Source: Citrus sinensis (lineage: Eukaryota > Streptophyta > Magnoliopsida > Sapindales > Rutaceae). Taken from it: DNA of 64,000 bases. Below the pieces are notes generated by a model that was not told the origin of the DNA, did no database searches, and saw nothing but the letters and a program-made list of their open reading frames with translations. The stretch covers positions 27,133,501 to 27,197,500 of the forward strand of contig NC_068557.1 of NCBI RefSeq assembly GCF_022201045.2. The letters run 5' to 3'. Position 1 is the first letter of the stretch. Each line of letters starts with the position of its first letter. Below are positions 20,350 through 33,100 of the stretch, in pieces. A program made the position numbers and the translations under genes.

Positions 20350-21440
20350 ATGTTCCTTATTATTTTTAGATTTATAAGTGAGATATAATGATTAATTTTA
20401 CAAAGCCATAACTTAAAACAGGGATCGTTTCAAAATGCTGAGGTCTTAGGTGAAATTTTTTTATGAGGTCTCCTTACTTTCACAAATCTCAACCCCAAAG
20501 GAAATATAAAAGAACTTAAAATTCAATCAGTTTTTAATTATATTTTAAATATCAACAATCATCAAGACATAAGAATTTTCAAAAAATAAAAGTAGCTAAT
20601 AAGATATCTTTTTTACTTCCTTTAAAACTATTATTTTAGGAAACCCTTTTTTTAACCTTAAAAGTGAACCAATAAATGTAATATTTTTTTATTTTTTTAT
20701 AGAGAAGAGTACAAGAAATTTTATAATGTTAAAAATTTAAGATTTTTTTAAAACATATAAATAATTTAATCTTTTTCTTAGAAAAGTTATTAATAAGTTA
20801 ATGGTTAGACAATATTATTAATCATAACTCTTTAACGTGAAGATTATAAAATATATAATTTGTATAAAACTTCTTAATTAAAAGATAAATATCTAAAAAT
20901 AGGCTTTCGTGACATAAGTAATCTAAAAAATCTATTAGTTTGAGTATATATATTAAGGAACCCAAAAAAAAAAAAAAAGATAGAGTCTTCATAATTTATG
21001 CGGTTTAGGTGATCACGGTGAGGCCTTTCCTAAAATACGGGGCCTTAGACGACCACTTAGTTAGTCTATACTTAAAACTACCTATGATTTAAAAAAATAG
21101 ATAGATCTTCAGGGATTGTAATCAAGCAGCACGTATTCTAATTAAGTTCAATATTTGTAATAGTAGTTCTATTGTGTTACTGGAAAAGTTTATTTCTGCA
21201 GTAATTGATTTGTTAGCTTTGAGTTCGATTCTAACTATTAATGATAATTTCCTTTACCAAAACAAAAATGACTTATATACGAAATAATACTTGAAAAACA
21301 ATGGTAATTGGCAGAGCGCAGAACTAACATTAACTCATTGCATTTTACAACAGGTTGATTTGTAATCTCACGAACTTACCAAAAAAGAAAAAAACAGCAA
21401 CATATATAACATAAGCATAATTTATTTGTTTCGGTTCGGT
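20350..21440. other. Intergenic spacer downstream of the ZIP gene
   Basis: AT-rich sequence with no recognisable gene. It includes the 3' side of the minus-strand ZIP transporter gene. Confidence 0.5.
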
Positions 21441-21451
21441 AAGTGATTCAA

Positions 21452-23219
21452 TTAAGCCCATTTAGCCATAAGGGACATGCCACCAGCACCCAAAAGAACA
21501 GCAGCATATGATTTAACCTGGAGTTTGATGTTTCCCTGCAACTTTGGACCCATAAAATCAGCCGACAGAAGATCAACCAAAGCCATGTAGATCAAAAGCC
21601 CAGCTGATGAAGCGTTCAGCAATCCAACGGTGATCAATGAACTCGGACTATTCTCTTTGTAAGTTTTTGACAAGGCAATCCCAAGTGCAATTCCAAATGG
21701 AGTTGTTACAGAGAAGAAGAACACCATTACAAGCCTCTTCATCAACTTGTACTCCGCCTGCAATTTGATAATTTTAAATGATAACAAACTTTTGTTTAGA
21801 ATTTATCAATTCATAAGCTATAAAATTAATATTAAACTGCGTGATTAATGTAATTTGGTCAGAGAAAGTCTTATATGGGAAATTGAATGAGATTGATCAT
21901 ATCATCCCACATGTGAGGATTAATTTAGTTTGTCACACTGCCTCAACAAGTGATATGATAATGGTTTATGAGAAAACTCTTAGCTGCTCAGTTAGCACTG
22001 TTCATTTTTCATTCATTCATTACTACATGTATGATTCAAGTAATTATCATAATATACACACCCATATACTAAACACCAAAGAAATAAAAAATAATATTTT
22101 AGGAACACCAAAAACATTCGTTATTTTATGATCTCTTGTACCATTATTAATGAATTTGGTGTAATACCTGAAGAATGCAACCACCTAGGCCCATTCCTTC
22201 AAACATTTGATGGAAGCAAAGGGCAGCAATGAGACCTTTAATGGTGCAAGTATTGTTTGTGGCTCCAACTGAGAGTCCTATCACAATTGAATGAACAACA
22301 ATTCCAAGTTCCAATACCTGCAGTTAAACCATTTTAATAAACCAAAATAAATAAATAAATAAACAAGATGTCATCATTATTTTAATTAGTCAAAGTAATT
22401 AATTATATATGCATAGTCAGTCATAAGGTACGTAACGTGCCAAAGTTTTTTTCTCCAACAAAGTTGATCATTGGTACTTGACCCTTAATTAAATTAAACT
22501 ATCATCATGAGGTACGGTACGGCAGAAGCATTAGTAAATAATAAAGTCTTAAATTAAGAAAAATCATTAACCAAGTCTGAACGATAAGTCGAAGTGCAAA
22601 TTGAAGGACTAACCATGGCGATAACACGATAACGAAGCAGTTGCTGGTTAGAATCTGCATCTTTTGGATCAGGACTTAGGCCATGGGCATGGCCATGGAC
22701 GTGTCCAAAGCTCGCCACGGCTCTCTCTTGGTCTCGCTCGCCGGCTTCAGGAATAACCCCAGAATTGCATTTCTTGCTATAAATACTGGTGGCCAATGAG
22801 TCCACCATTAGGGTTGCGATGGCAGACAACATGGCAACAAATCCCGAAAACGGGAACTTGTGCCAAGGATTATCTTTCAAGCAACTAGAGGTAAGCATGT
22901 CAAATGAATCAGGCAACACGTGCATGAATCCAGTGGCTAGAATAATTCCAGCTGCGAAAGCCTTAACGACAACGAAAAGGTTTCTATCAGGGTGCAGAGC
23001 CGGGATCCAACGTGTGAACAGCGGTAAACAGACACCAATCATGCTAGTGATTAAGATAGTAACAATGGCTATGATCTTGAGAGGCAACGCCGCTGATTTG
23101 TCGTTGCAAGAACTGGTGTCTTCGCCACATTCGTCATCGGATTGTGAAAGAGCTTGGGGTATGAAGATGGAGATGATGATGAAGAAAATGGAGATGAGTT
23201 TGACAAGTGAAGTGTCCAT
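21452..23219 (-). CDS. ZIP family metal (zinc/iron) transporter, 353 aa
   Basis: Three exons join in phase 0: 22614-23219, 22168-22317 and 21452-21757. ZIP proteins move Zn, Fe or related divalent metals into the cytosol, usually across the plasma membrane. Residues 1-26 form a signal peptide ([16 protein letters not shown]...). Membrane spans follow at about 47-68, 80-101 and 125-150. The variable cytosolic loop has a short histidine stretch, HVHGHAHG (173-180), a likely metal sensor. Exon 2 carries the ZIP signature: H211 with SIVIGLSVG (TM4), then H238 and E242 in FHQMFEG (TM5), the metal-pathway residues. Exon 3 supplies the last three spans and ends MSLMAKWA. Length and layout are normal for plant ZIPs. 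I found no ATGTCGACA-type zinc-deficiency element in the few hundred bases upstream. Which metal it carries cannot be told from sequence. Confidence 0.93.
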
Positions 23220-23954
23220 TGATCACTGAGCAGTTTATGGGGGCACTTTCAAATTTTGATATTTCTTTTTCTTCTTTACTTGTGGACTTGAGTTAGCAGT
23301 TAATGTGGCTAGCTAGCTTATATAGCCAAAAAATCCAATGGGCTCTGCCGCTCTGGGGCGTGTGATTTTGTTGAATAATAATTGCTATGACGACATTGTT
23401 GAGCGTTGACAATTAGCGCACCATTTTTATTATCATCTGTTGATGATCCTTTCATTATGATCTATATTGATAGTTTTAACTTTGTTATATATGATACAAA
23501 TATTTTGATATGATCTCTCTTTTTTTTTTTTTAAATGGAGATCTGTTAGCTGGTTACAATTGATGAAAACATCAAATAGCTGGCTCCAATTTACTTCAAA
23601 AAAGTTTTATCAAAGGAATCCACCGTAATGTTTCCATATATATTTTACTATATTAATTAAAACAAGATTTTCATCGTTGTCCAATACGTTATGCAATTCC
23701 CTTCACCGGCATGTTAAATTGAAAATTGAATAAAATTAAGTAAAAAGCATTAAAATCGCCCAGAATATATCTCTCTTTTGACTCTCAGTGTAGCTCGCTA
23801 CCTTCACGATGCATCATGCCACAAGGAATTTATAATGCATTTTTTGCGACGCGTGTAATGCTTGTGCCTGCGTGTGTTTGCCTCTGGTCTTATTAGTTTC
23901 GTGCACGTATGAGGCTTGTATTAATTTCCACGATTTTTACTTCCATCTTTGTTA
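23220..23954. other. Upstream region of the ZIP gene
   Basis: Promoter side of the minus-strand ZIP gene, AT-rich with a T-run at about 23520-23533. A TATATAGCC stretch near 23318-23326 lies about 100 bp upstream of the ATG. Nothing else was recognised. Confidence 0.45.
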
Positions 23955-24193
23955 TTTTTCTTTAAAGGGGAATAAGGGATAATGTACGGGATAATGTGAT
24001 TTGTGTGTGATATTTACGAGGGGGAAAAAAAGGAATATTTAGCTAAGAAAAAATGGAAATGTCTTGTTTGGTGGCTACATATTGTAGGTTTATTAGTTAC
24101 GTTTTATTGTTGATTCAGCTATTGAATAAAATGTTATATTCTTTCCGAGGGAGAGAAAAAAAACACACACATGTGTGGGGGCTTAGATAATTG
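23955..24193. repeat. Direct repeat, left copy (~239 bp)
   Basis: Matches 24738-24975 with only a few substitutions and small indels, from TTTTTCTTTAAAGGGG through GGGGGCTTAGATAATTG. The two copies are separated by about 544 bp. No TG..CA ends or primer-binding site were seen, so it is not an obvious LTR or TRIM. Confidence 0.85.
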
Positions 24194-24213
24194 TCTAAAT
24201 GCAGTGCGTTTAT

Positions 24214-24248
24214 GTGAGACATGCACCTGTCCCACTTGCATGTCTCAC
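24214..24248. other. Perfect 11-bp hairpin
   Basis: GTGAGACATGC (24214-24224) is followed after 13 bases by GCATGTCTCAC (24238-24248). It lies between the two direct repeats. It is too short for a plant miRNA precursor and matches no RNA family I know. Confidence 0.6.
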
Positions 24249-24737
24249 TTATTCTGAACTTTGTTTTTTGCCCGATTTTTCTGTGTTTTCAATAATTTTT
24301 CTTCATTTCTCAACTCAAACTAAGTACTTTAACAAATCACATTATTTTATGAATGAAAAATAACAATATTTGCAACAAAACCCACTTTTATTTCGAACTT
24401 AGTTGATAAAATCAATAGATTAAAGGTTTACATTGTGTAAGAGCATAAACTAATTTTAAGAAGCTCTCCCATTGATGATTATATATTCAATTATGCAATT
24501 GATTTATCGAGAATGATGAAGTTTGTTGAGAGTGATGAAGGTTTGTTAAGTTGTTGAGGAATATCCGTATTTACTTATACTGGAATTGAAAAAGTGGCAT
24601 GGTTTTATAAATTTGATGAAAGTGATGAGGGTAATGTAGTCCAAACATAGAGTGTTTGGCTAGTTATGATAGAAAAAACTTTAGAGGGTTAAAGTTGAAA
24701 AACACAAAAGTTTTATGGCGATTTTTATAAATTTTCC

Positions 24738-24975
24738 TTTTTCTTTAAAGGGGAATAAGGGATAATGTACGGGATAATGTGATTTGTGTGTGGTATTTAC
24801 GAGGGGGAAAAAAAGGAATATTTAGCTAAGAAAAAATGGAAATGTCTTGTTTGGTGGCTACATAGTGAAGGTTATTAGTTACGTTTTATTGTTGATTCAG
24901 CTATTGAATAAAATGTTATATTCTTTCTGAGGGAGAGAAAAAAAACACACACACGTGTGGGGGCTTAGATAATTG
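24738..24975. repeat. Direct repeat, right copy (~238 bp)
   Basis: Second copy of the 23955-24193 repeat, offset about 782 bp. Differences include GTGTGTGG for GTGTGTGA, CATAGTGAAGG for CATATTGTAGG and CACACGTGTG for CACATGTGTG. Confidence 0.85.
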
Positions 24976-26715
24976 ACACAGATTGGCATACTAGAGCAAT
25001 TAATAATTTATTAGTTTAAGTCCCGAGAAAAATTCTATTTGTTCATACATCAATTCGTGACAGCAACGAATGATATATATAAATAGTTGTTATTATTATA
25101 CACATAGAGGCAATATTCATCCTGTTGTTTGACTTGTGGCTATTAAGTTATTTTTTAATTTTAGCTAATCAGCCACATTATTTGGTGAACTAAGACCAGT
25201 TAATGGAATAATAGATAAGAGTGTCGAGTTTGTCTTAATTGTTACAATGGACATCGATCAATCACTTAAAATTTGTGGGTGTTAGTTGATTGAATTGGTA
25301 AAATCTTTAAAAACAACAGGCACTCATAAAGGCGAGGAGAGAATTTTTGTCATTAGGCTAAAGGGGAAAAAAAATTATCGGGCTCGACAAACTAATTTTC
25401 AAACAGTTTTCTTTAACTGCCCTACAAAAATTGAATAATAAGAAACATATGGGATAAAAAAAAATAAGTTGGGCCTAGCCCATCCGCTATCTTTTAATTA
25501 AAGTAATAATTATTATTATTATTGATTCCAAAATCTTATCAAGTCTGTTTGCAACTAAATATCAAGCTTATGTGCCATCATTAAATTTGTTTCGTATGAA
25601 AGAAAATCGCAATCTTTAAGGACAAGCTACAACCATGAGCAGAGGATCCGTGAGCACCAAAAACAGTAAGAGGCACCGAAAATTTTTCTAGCGTTAACGC
25701 TCTAATGCTCAAATTAGTTTATGAGTTTACTGAAAAAATAAAATTATAGTGCTTGATTTTTTAGATTTAAATGTCTCCTCATTAAAAATCCGCACATAGG
25801 TTTTCTCTTAATAGGCTATCTAATGAAACTTGGCAAAAAACTTCGTCCAAGATATCTACTCCTGATTCCCTTTTGTAATTATTTTATAATGAAGAGAGCA
25901 TGTTTAGGTGTGCGTGATATCTTGATTATGCTCCCCTAGTTTTATCCCCTAAACAGTAACTATAACTTTGAAAAAGAATGTGCTTGTTTATATAACAGGA
26001 GTTTGGTCGAGCGGTTTTTAAGTAATTTTATTTGACTGACCACTCAAATTTAAATTTTAAGTAAACTAGAAGTTAAAAAATACATTTACGTTTGTCCAAC
26101 GTCCTACTTTCAAAAAATTAAATAAAAAAAGGTTTAATTAAATTATCTTTTGGTGGTTGTACGTCAAGAGGTACATTGTACTACAATCAATTACGGACTA
26201 TGTAATTAACATGGTTGAAAATTCCAATTAGCAATTTTTTATACGTTAATAATTAACATACTAATGTATAGTGCATGAAAGTCAATTTTGTGTATGTAAT
26301 ATATTCTTTGCACAACTACCATCCATGTCACCTAATCTCTAATAGTTAGTTAGACAGTCCTATAGTTAAATCTTTGATTAATTCCATAAGCTAAATGTTT
26401 AAATCATCATCGAAAGATTGTAAGTCAAAGGATGTAGACCGCAAAATTTGTTCCATACAAATGTAAGTACGGATAAAAACACAGAGGCATGATTCACAAG
26501 GCATATTCTCTTATGCTTGTTTGGTCAATTCATTAATCTTTCTTGAGATTTGATCTACTTGCATGTTGATGTTTCTGGTTTTAAAAAATCGATATAGAAT
26601 TATCCCAAGAGAGGCATTTGTAATAAACTAATGAAAATATAGGGAAATGTCTTACACAATTTTAAGAGAGTTTTACAAGAATATAATGATTTTTGTTCCC
26701 CCTGAATGATTACTT
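24976..26715. other. Intergenic spacer, no gene seen
   Basis: AT-rich, no ORF with a recognisable domain on either strand, no clear repeat boundary. Confidence 0.5.
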
Positions 26716-26717
26716 TT

Positions 26718-27120
26718 GGGGGAGGATATTTCTACCCCATTAATTGTTCACTTTCAGAAAGTAATTAAAATAAATTCACATTATTTTTAAAGTATATAAA
26801 TCAGCAAAATATTTAGACAATTAATCAATCAAATCATTCTTATTATTATTATTTTTTGTTATTTAAGTATTTTTTTTTTACCATTAAAGTTGTTTTAAGA
26901 TAAATTTTTATTTGAATGTTTTACTTTTATTAAAAAAATGACTAAATTGCCCCTGCAAACATGAGCTCTTATATCTAATAGTTTAAGTATTTAATTTTAT
27001 TCGATTAAATCTCCAAACTTCTTCTTTGTTTGAAATTTTAAAGAATAATGTGAACTTATTGTAATTGTTTCTTAAACGTAGAGGTGGGTTCACAAAAATT
27101 ATGGTGTGAAAATATCACCC
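26718..27120. repeat. Degenerate inverted-repeat element (possible MITE)
   Basis: Left arm GGGAGGATATTTCTACCCC... TTCACATTATTTTTAAAG (about 26719-26799) is inverted at about 27040-27120 (...TTTAAAGAATAATGTGAAC... AAAATATCACCC). The arms are about 80 bp and imperfect. No target duplication could be assigned. Confidence 0.45.
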
Positions 27121-30100
27121 ATAGAAGCAAAAGATGATTTTAATTAAATTGTGTTTCTGATATTAGTTAAGATTTGATTAGATTTGATTACTGCCATGCA
27201 ACAGCTACGAGGTGAGTGATGAATAAAATAGTTTTTCATTGTTATTTTCAAATATTTAGAATCGTTAATAATTAGATCTCTATTGTGATACATTACCTGT
27301 TGATTTGATTGTTGTCAAATAAAACAATATACCATAGCATTTAGACTGAACAAAAGTTGGGATCCCGGCTTCAATATTTTTCAAAATTTAAAATTTTCCA
27401 ATACAATGTTATTAAAAATATGGGAAATAAGAATCGCAGACTTCCAAGAGTGAACCCCCTCTTATCTTCAAGAAGCAAAGAGGGATATATTCAGCAAATT
27501 GGTGCGGTGAATTTAGTATTAGTGTCAAATTGAAACAAACTGCTGAAGCCCATTTTTGTTTGAGCCCGAATTTAAAGGAACGCGCGCCTTTCATTTTTCA
27601 GTTTTTCCGGAATGGCCGAAAAGACTAATGCTATTTGCCACTGCAAATAAAGGGCTGTGACGTTGCTCAGATTATAAATTTATAATGAGTGACGTTGTCA
27701 CACGTGCGTGTATATATATGCATGCATGTTTGTATGGTCACTTGAAATTGGATTCTTAGTGGACTAATGAGCCCGTGTTTTGTTGGACTTCGCTCATGTT
27801 ATTGACCTAGTACACTTGGCCCAAAAACTGAAATGGGCTTAATTTCTGAATCCATTTGACGAATACTATTGACACCCCTTAATTTCGTTATGAAACCCTA
27901 CTTTTTGGAGTCATAATTTTATAGTACAGAGAGGAAAAATAAAATTAGATTAAAGGACAAATATGAATACAATAAAACTTTGATGAAGTCTAGTTTCTAC
28001 CTGTAAATCTTGAACCCTATTTATTCTATCTAAATCTTAAAATGATATAATTAATGTTTTTATAAACTCAAAATAATTTTGAAATAAATAACATAATGAT
28101 AAAATTTTTATTATGAAACATATATATTTACGCTTTAATTAATTTCTTCTTGATAATAGTAAAATATAATTAAAAATATATTCTATTATTTTAATTTTAA
28201 AATTTAATTATGTCTATAATTTTTAATGGCATGGGTATAGAGAGGGATTAAAACAAAAAAAAATGATAATGATAATTATGTGTAGTTTCTATCCGAACTA
28301 TTTTTACAAAAATAAAAGTAGGTGGAATGTTTAAAGGGTGTCAAGATCCCCTCTCTGTCCATTACCTTGCAGAAAGTAAAAGAGTTCCTATCTCAAAGTA
28401 GTAGTTAGATAAAGGGCTTCGCAAAAGCAGAAAGTGAAGTTCATGAAGGGATTTTAATTTCCTTACCCTAATCCAAACTATCTTCACTGTATCTTTTAAT
28501 TGAATATATTCCGTTTCGTTATCTTCAATCCCATCTTCCCACGAAGAAATAATAATAATAAAGTCAAATTTGCTAGATGTCATGGGTACCCACTATACAC
28601 GAATTTGGTTGGAATCGCAATCTTGATTTTACTCATGAAAAGCATTCAAGTGGGTAGTTGAATTATGTTGGGTACTAGGGGCTTTTCAAGGTATAAAAAC
28701 TTTTAAAAATATATATATACATAAAAGAAAAAAAAAAAAAAAACACAATGATTCTACCCAAGATGGGAATTGAATTATCACTAAAATTTGCACCAATAAG
28801 TACCTTTCATGTTGCAGTCTCCCCAACCCATTTAGTGGGTTGGAAAATAAAAAAAAAAGTCTTTGTAGGCTTTAGCATGAGGAATGAATGATTGTGAGTG
28901 AAAGAATATAATGTGCTTGCATCTGTTCCAAAATGCCCTAAAAAGAATGGTTTCATTGGTTCCCTCTCTCTTCTTTAGCTTCGCTTTTCAATATCTCCTC
29001 CTCTTTATTGGCTTTTCGGTTCAACCATGGAATAAATAAACTCCCATGCCTTTACCTGCTTCACTCCACTATCCCTCCTTTATCCCCCCATCAAAAGATT
29101 CAAATCTATCTAGATGTACGTAAACCTCAATCGTCACACTCCCAATGAATAACACAAACACCATATACTTATAAAAATAACCACGTAATTTCCAAATTAA
29201 ATCTAACATACCAAAGTACAAAAATCCATAATTTAGATAACCTTATAAAATGATGAATAAGATTTAAAAGTTATTATTGTAATTTAAAATACGAATAGGA
29301 TGATGAGTTAGGTGTTAATCGTTGAAGGTTGTGATGGGGCTCTCTCTCGCTCGCTTTCTCTATCTTTTTTTCCTACAAGTTGATTGATATTTGGAATAGG
29401 ACCGCGCGTCATAAAAGGAAAAATGTGATTCTAGGAGAAGAAAAGAAGCAAGCAAATATCATTTTCAGTTGACGGACCATTAGGTGTGTCGTGTGGGTGT
29501 AGCAAATCCACAATTAAGTGACACAAAAGTTAAGGATTTTAACATATATGACCCCACGGCTATTAATTGGATCCATTATACGTGCTTCTTGGGTTTGGCC
29601 ATTCCCCCCCACCTAATGGTGCATGGAACATGGATAAATCCTGCAAAGTGGCCTACTTTTATGACACAACTTTCCTTCTCTTTACACTTGTGGGCCCTTT
29701 ACCCCCCTAATCAGAGATTCGAAGCACAAAGACAAAGACAAAGACATGGGCCTATATACTAGGATCCTCTATTTCTACATCTAGGCCCCACCCAAGCGAG
29801 CCCAAAGTAATAAATCAAAATCAATAGAATTTCACTACTCTCTTCTAAAAAATTGGGTTAAATATTAACAAATTAAATATTCTATAAAGCAAATATTATA
29901 TATACACTTCTTGGGTCTTTTTTTTTTTTGGTTTTCGGGGATATGGTGTCACAAGTGATGATAATTTTTCAAAAATTCCCAAAGAATGATTGATGCAAGC
30001 TGATACTAACAAGGCTAGCTGTGTTTGCATTATAATTGCCGAAAATCAATGTACAAACAGATATTGGAAGTGGGGTTGTGGCATGTGAGTGTCATATCCA

Positions 30101-33100
30101 TGCAGTTCGATGGGTGAGAATTGGCATTAGCATGTGGGATGAACTAATAAGTTGTCCCAATGGCTTGATGTGTTGCTCTCGTATTAATAATTTTGCAGAG
30201 TTGTCAAAAAGATGAGCTTATTCTTCTCATTTCCTTTGAAACTGAACACAAAACACCAAAAACAATAACTACAGCAACGACTAATAATTAAAAATCAGTC
30301 TCATCACACACTCTTGCGGCTTAATTTCAAAAGCTTTTTTATATGATTGATCAGTGCACGTTACTTACTACTACCATTTTGATTATACAATAATTTTATC
30401 TCTGCAAAGTTTAGACTAGACAATTCCAGTTTTTGTTTGAAAGTGCTTTTTGATGCTGTTTGCTTTTGATCCGCGGAGAGGCAGAGACATGATGCGTGGT
30501 GCACGCAGCTGCCTCGTCAGGCCCACATGACATGAGGAATGAGCCATTCTGTGTGTAATAAAACGCTCGCCTTTTTTTTATTTTGGTCAAGCTTGGCTAG
30601 AGTGCCAAAGTGAAAATAATTTTGTTTTTGCTCGGTTGGTTCGTTCGTTCACACTTGCTTTTCAATCTGTTGAAGGAGATGTAAGATTTTGGAGTGATTG
30701 GATTCCTTTCTTTCATTAATAAGTTCCATATATTTATAAATGGTTCTCTTTGCCGTATATTGCTCGTTGATTGGAATTTTTTTATCTACCCATTTGGATT
30801 AGTTCTCATTATCAACAAGAAAACAATTCACAGCCTTGAACTTGATGTATAGGGCGCAGCATTTGGCAATTTTGCTAACGACGTGTCGATCTTTGAAATC
30901 ACATACATCACTTTTAAACGACAACAAAGGATGGGCCTATGCCGACGACTTGTTCGTGTCATCTTCTGCGTAAAAACCATGCTCGTTTCCAAAAAATTCC
31001 CCCCACGCCATTAAATGCTGAAGATTTATCTCTATTTCTTTTCAAACAGTTTTATGGTCCACTTCGAAAAGAATTATAGGAAATAGACAATTGAATATCG
31101 TCAATTCAACAGTTGCTTTGATTTTCTCCATTCAGTCATGGCTAAACAAAATCAATAACCAAATTGTCAAATCACCAAAACGATAATCATAGAAAATTTG
31201 TTTAGCTTGATGCTTCATTATGGACTTGTTTCTTGGCACAGGCTATATTTTGTATGTATGTTCTTAGATCAATGAATCTCTGAAATCAGCGTCTGATTTT
31301 ATAATATGTTTCTTGAATTATGAGTTTTTAGTCCAATCAATTAATGAAATGGATCAACAGTTGCCGTAATTATTTTCTTGGCCTAGGAAGCATCGTCGAC
31401 CTGCGTGCATAGACCGCAATCAAGAGCTAATTATTTAATGCAACCAAAGCATAAGTCCCAACCATTATTAGCAAAAAATAATTGAACTGTAACTAACATT
31501 GAAATGCTAGCCTACCTTGATCTCTTCAACATAATTTAACTTTCGTTTGGCCCCTTTTTAAAGTAAGATGTGTAAGTGCTTTCCAACAGTCGGCTTGGGA
31601 AAAAGTACACTTTTTTTTTTTTTTTTGGCCATTACTTTATACGTACCAAAACGTGCTTTTGAGATACATTATCATGGCGCAGGGAGGGTTCTCAGCTCAC
31701 GGGATTAAAGTTTAAAGAAGTTGATTATTCGATTCTTAATTTTTAATAACTTTCTTTTCGGTTTCTGACACAAAATAGATAGGATTGCTCTTAAATTATA
31801 AAGGATTATGCCGGTCATAGAGGGACAAAATGTCCCAATTAGATGGGTCCCTTTTTTTGGGCAAAAATCTCCATCATCAAACGTTGCTTTCATCTGCGCC
31901 CATCATTTTAATAATTAGGGTTTTGAGAATTTTATTCTCTTTTTTATCTCAACATGTACTGCTAGGATTGCACGTTGATAGATACTCAAAGGGATTGTGT
32001 TACATAATTATAACGACGAGGTAAACGGACTCATATATATTTTTTTAAAAAAATTGTTGGTGAATTCATTTTATATGTGGTGCAACACATAAACTTGTGA
32101 TGTTAGTTGTAAGGTGAGTATAGGTAATTCACAAGAGTCTTGTGCAAATCACTCCACAGGTACTAATTAAAATGTTTGATGTGAAAATTTTATCATACAT
32201 TAGAGAGAGTTATATGTAGTTTCATTGTATTTTCACCCATTATTTGAACTTTTGACCATACCTATATAACACCTTCTTTGGTCTCTTCATTTGACTATAA
32301 TGGATGTTATTGTTATGGATCCCTTCCTTTAAGTTACAATTATTGTAACTTATACTCCATACAAAAATATGCAAAAAGTTATTACATGTGGTTTGCATAT
32401 TTTTTGATAAAATGTAAGTTACGTCAACTGTAACTTGAACAATTGGCTATTGTTGTATATGTGCACTTAACTAATCAAATTTATTGTGTTGTGACAATAG
32501 ATAATGCCTTCAAAGTCTATCCATCTAATCAAATATGAAATGAGTTATAATCCTAATTAATATTTTGATTGTTGCAGGACTTTTATGCAGAATTATTATT
32601 TTTCAAAATAAAAAAAAAAGTAGGGTGCCACAAACACTTGCTTTAATTATTTTTGTAATTTGAAAACTGTAGCAACTTAGAAAATGCTCATTAAAAAGGG
32701 AAAACAAAGTTAGATTGTACAGCTGCTTGTTGTTGTCAATATTTGGGAGACTGGGTGCCCATACCATCAACCCCAGCTCCAGCTAAAGGATGGGGACCTT
32801 TACCCAATTCCCAAAGTTTACAAAATAATTAACCATATATGATACAATTAAGTGAGCAATTAGTGGTTATAATTGGTAGTTATTCATACGATAATTTATG
32901 CAAAATCAACTTTTGCAAATACTTAATTAATTAACTTCGTATATATTCTTTGTTATTTTTAATATAATAATAAACAAATCAGACCACCCCACTCCGTCGA
33001 CTCATCAGCTTTCTCTTCCTCGTAGACTCGTACGATTCTCTAGTAAAATAATAAAAGAAAAACAAAAAATAAAATAAAAACAAGACATGACATGGAAAAA

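Noticed and set aside
22789-23229. 146-codon + strand ORF
   Set aside because: Antisense of ZIP exon 1, which has clear signal peptide and membrane spans.
23220-23700. Zinc-deficiency response element in the ZIP promoter
   Set aside because: I looked for ATGTCGACA-like sites by eye and found none.
23955-24975. TRIM or small LTR element
   Set aside because: Direct repeats lack TG..CA ends, a primer-binding site and a polypurine tract.
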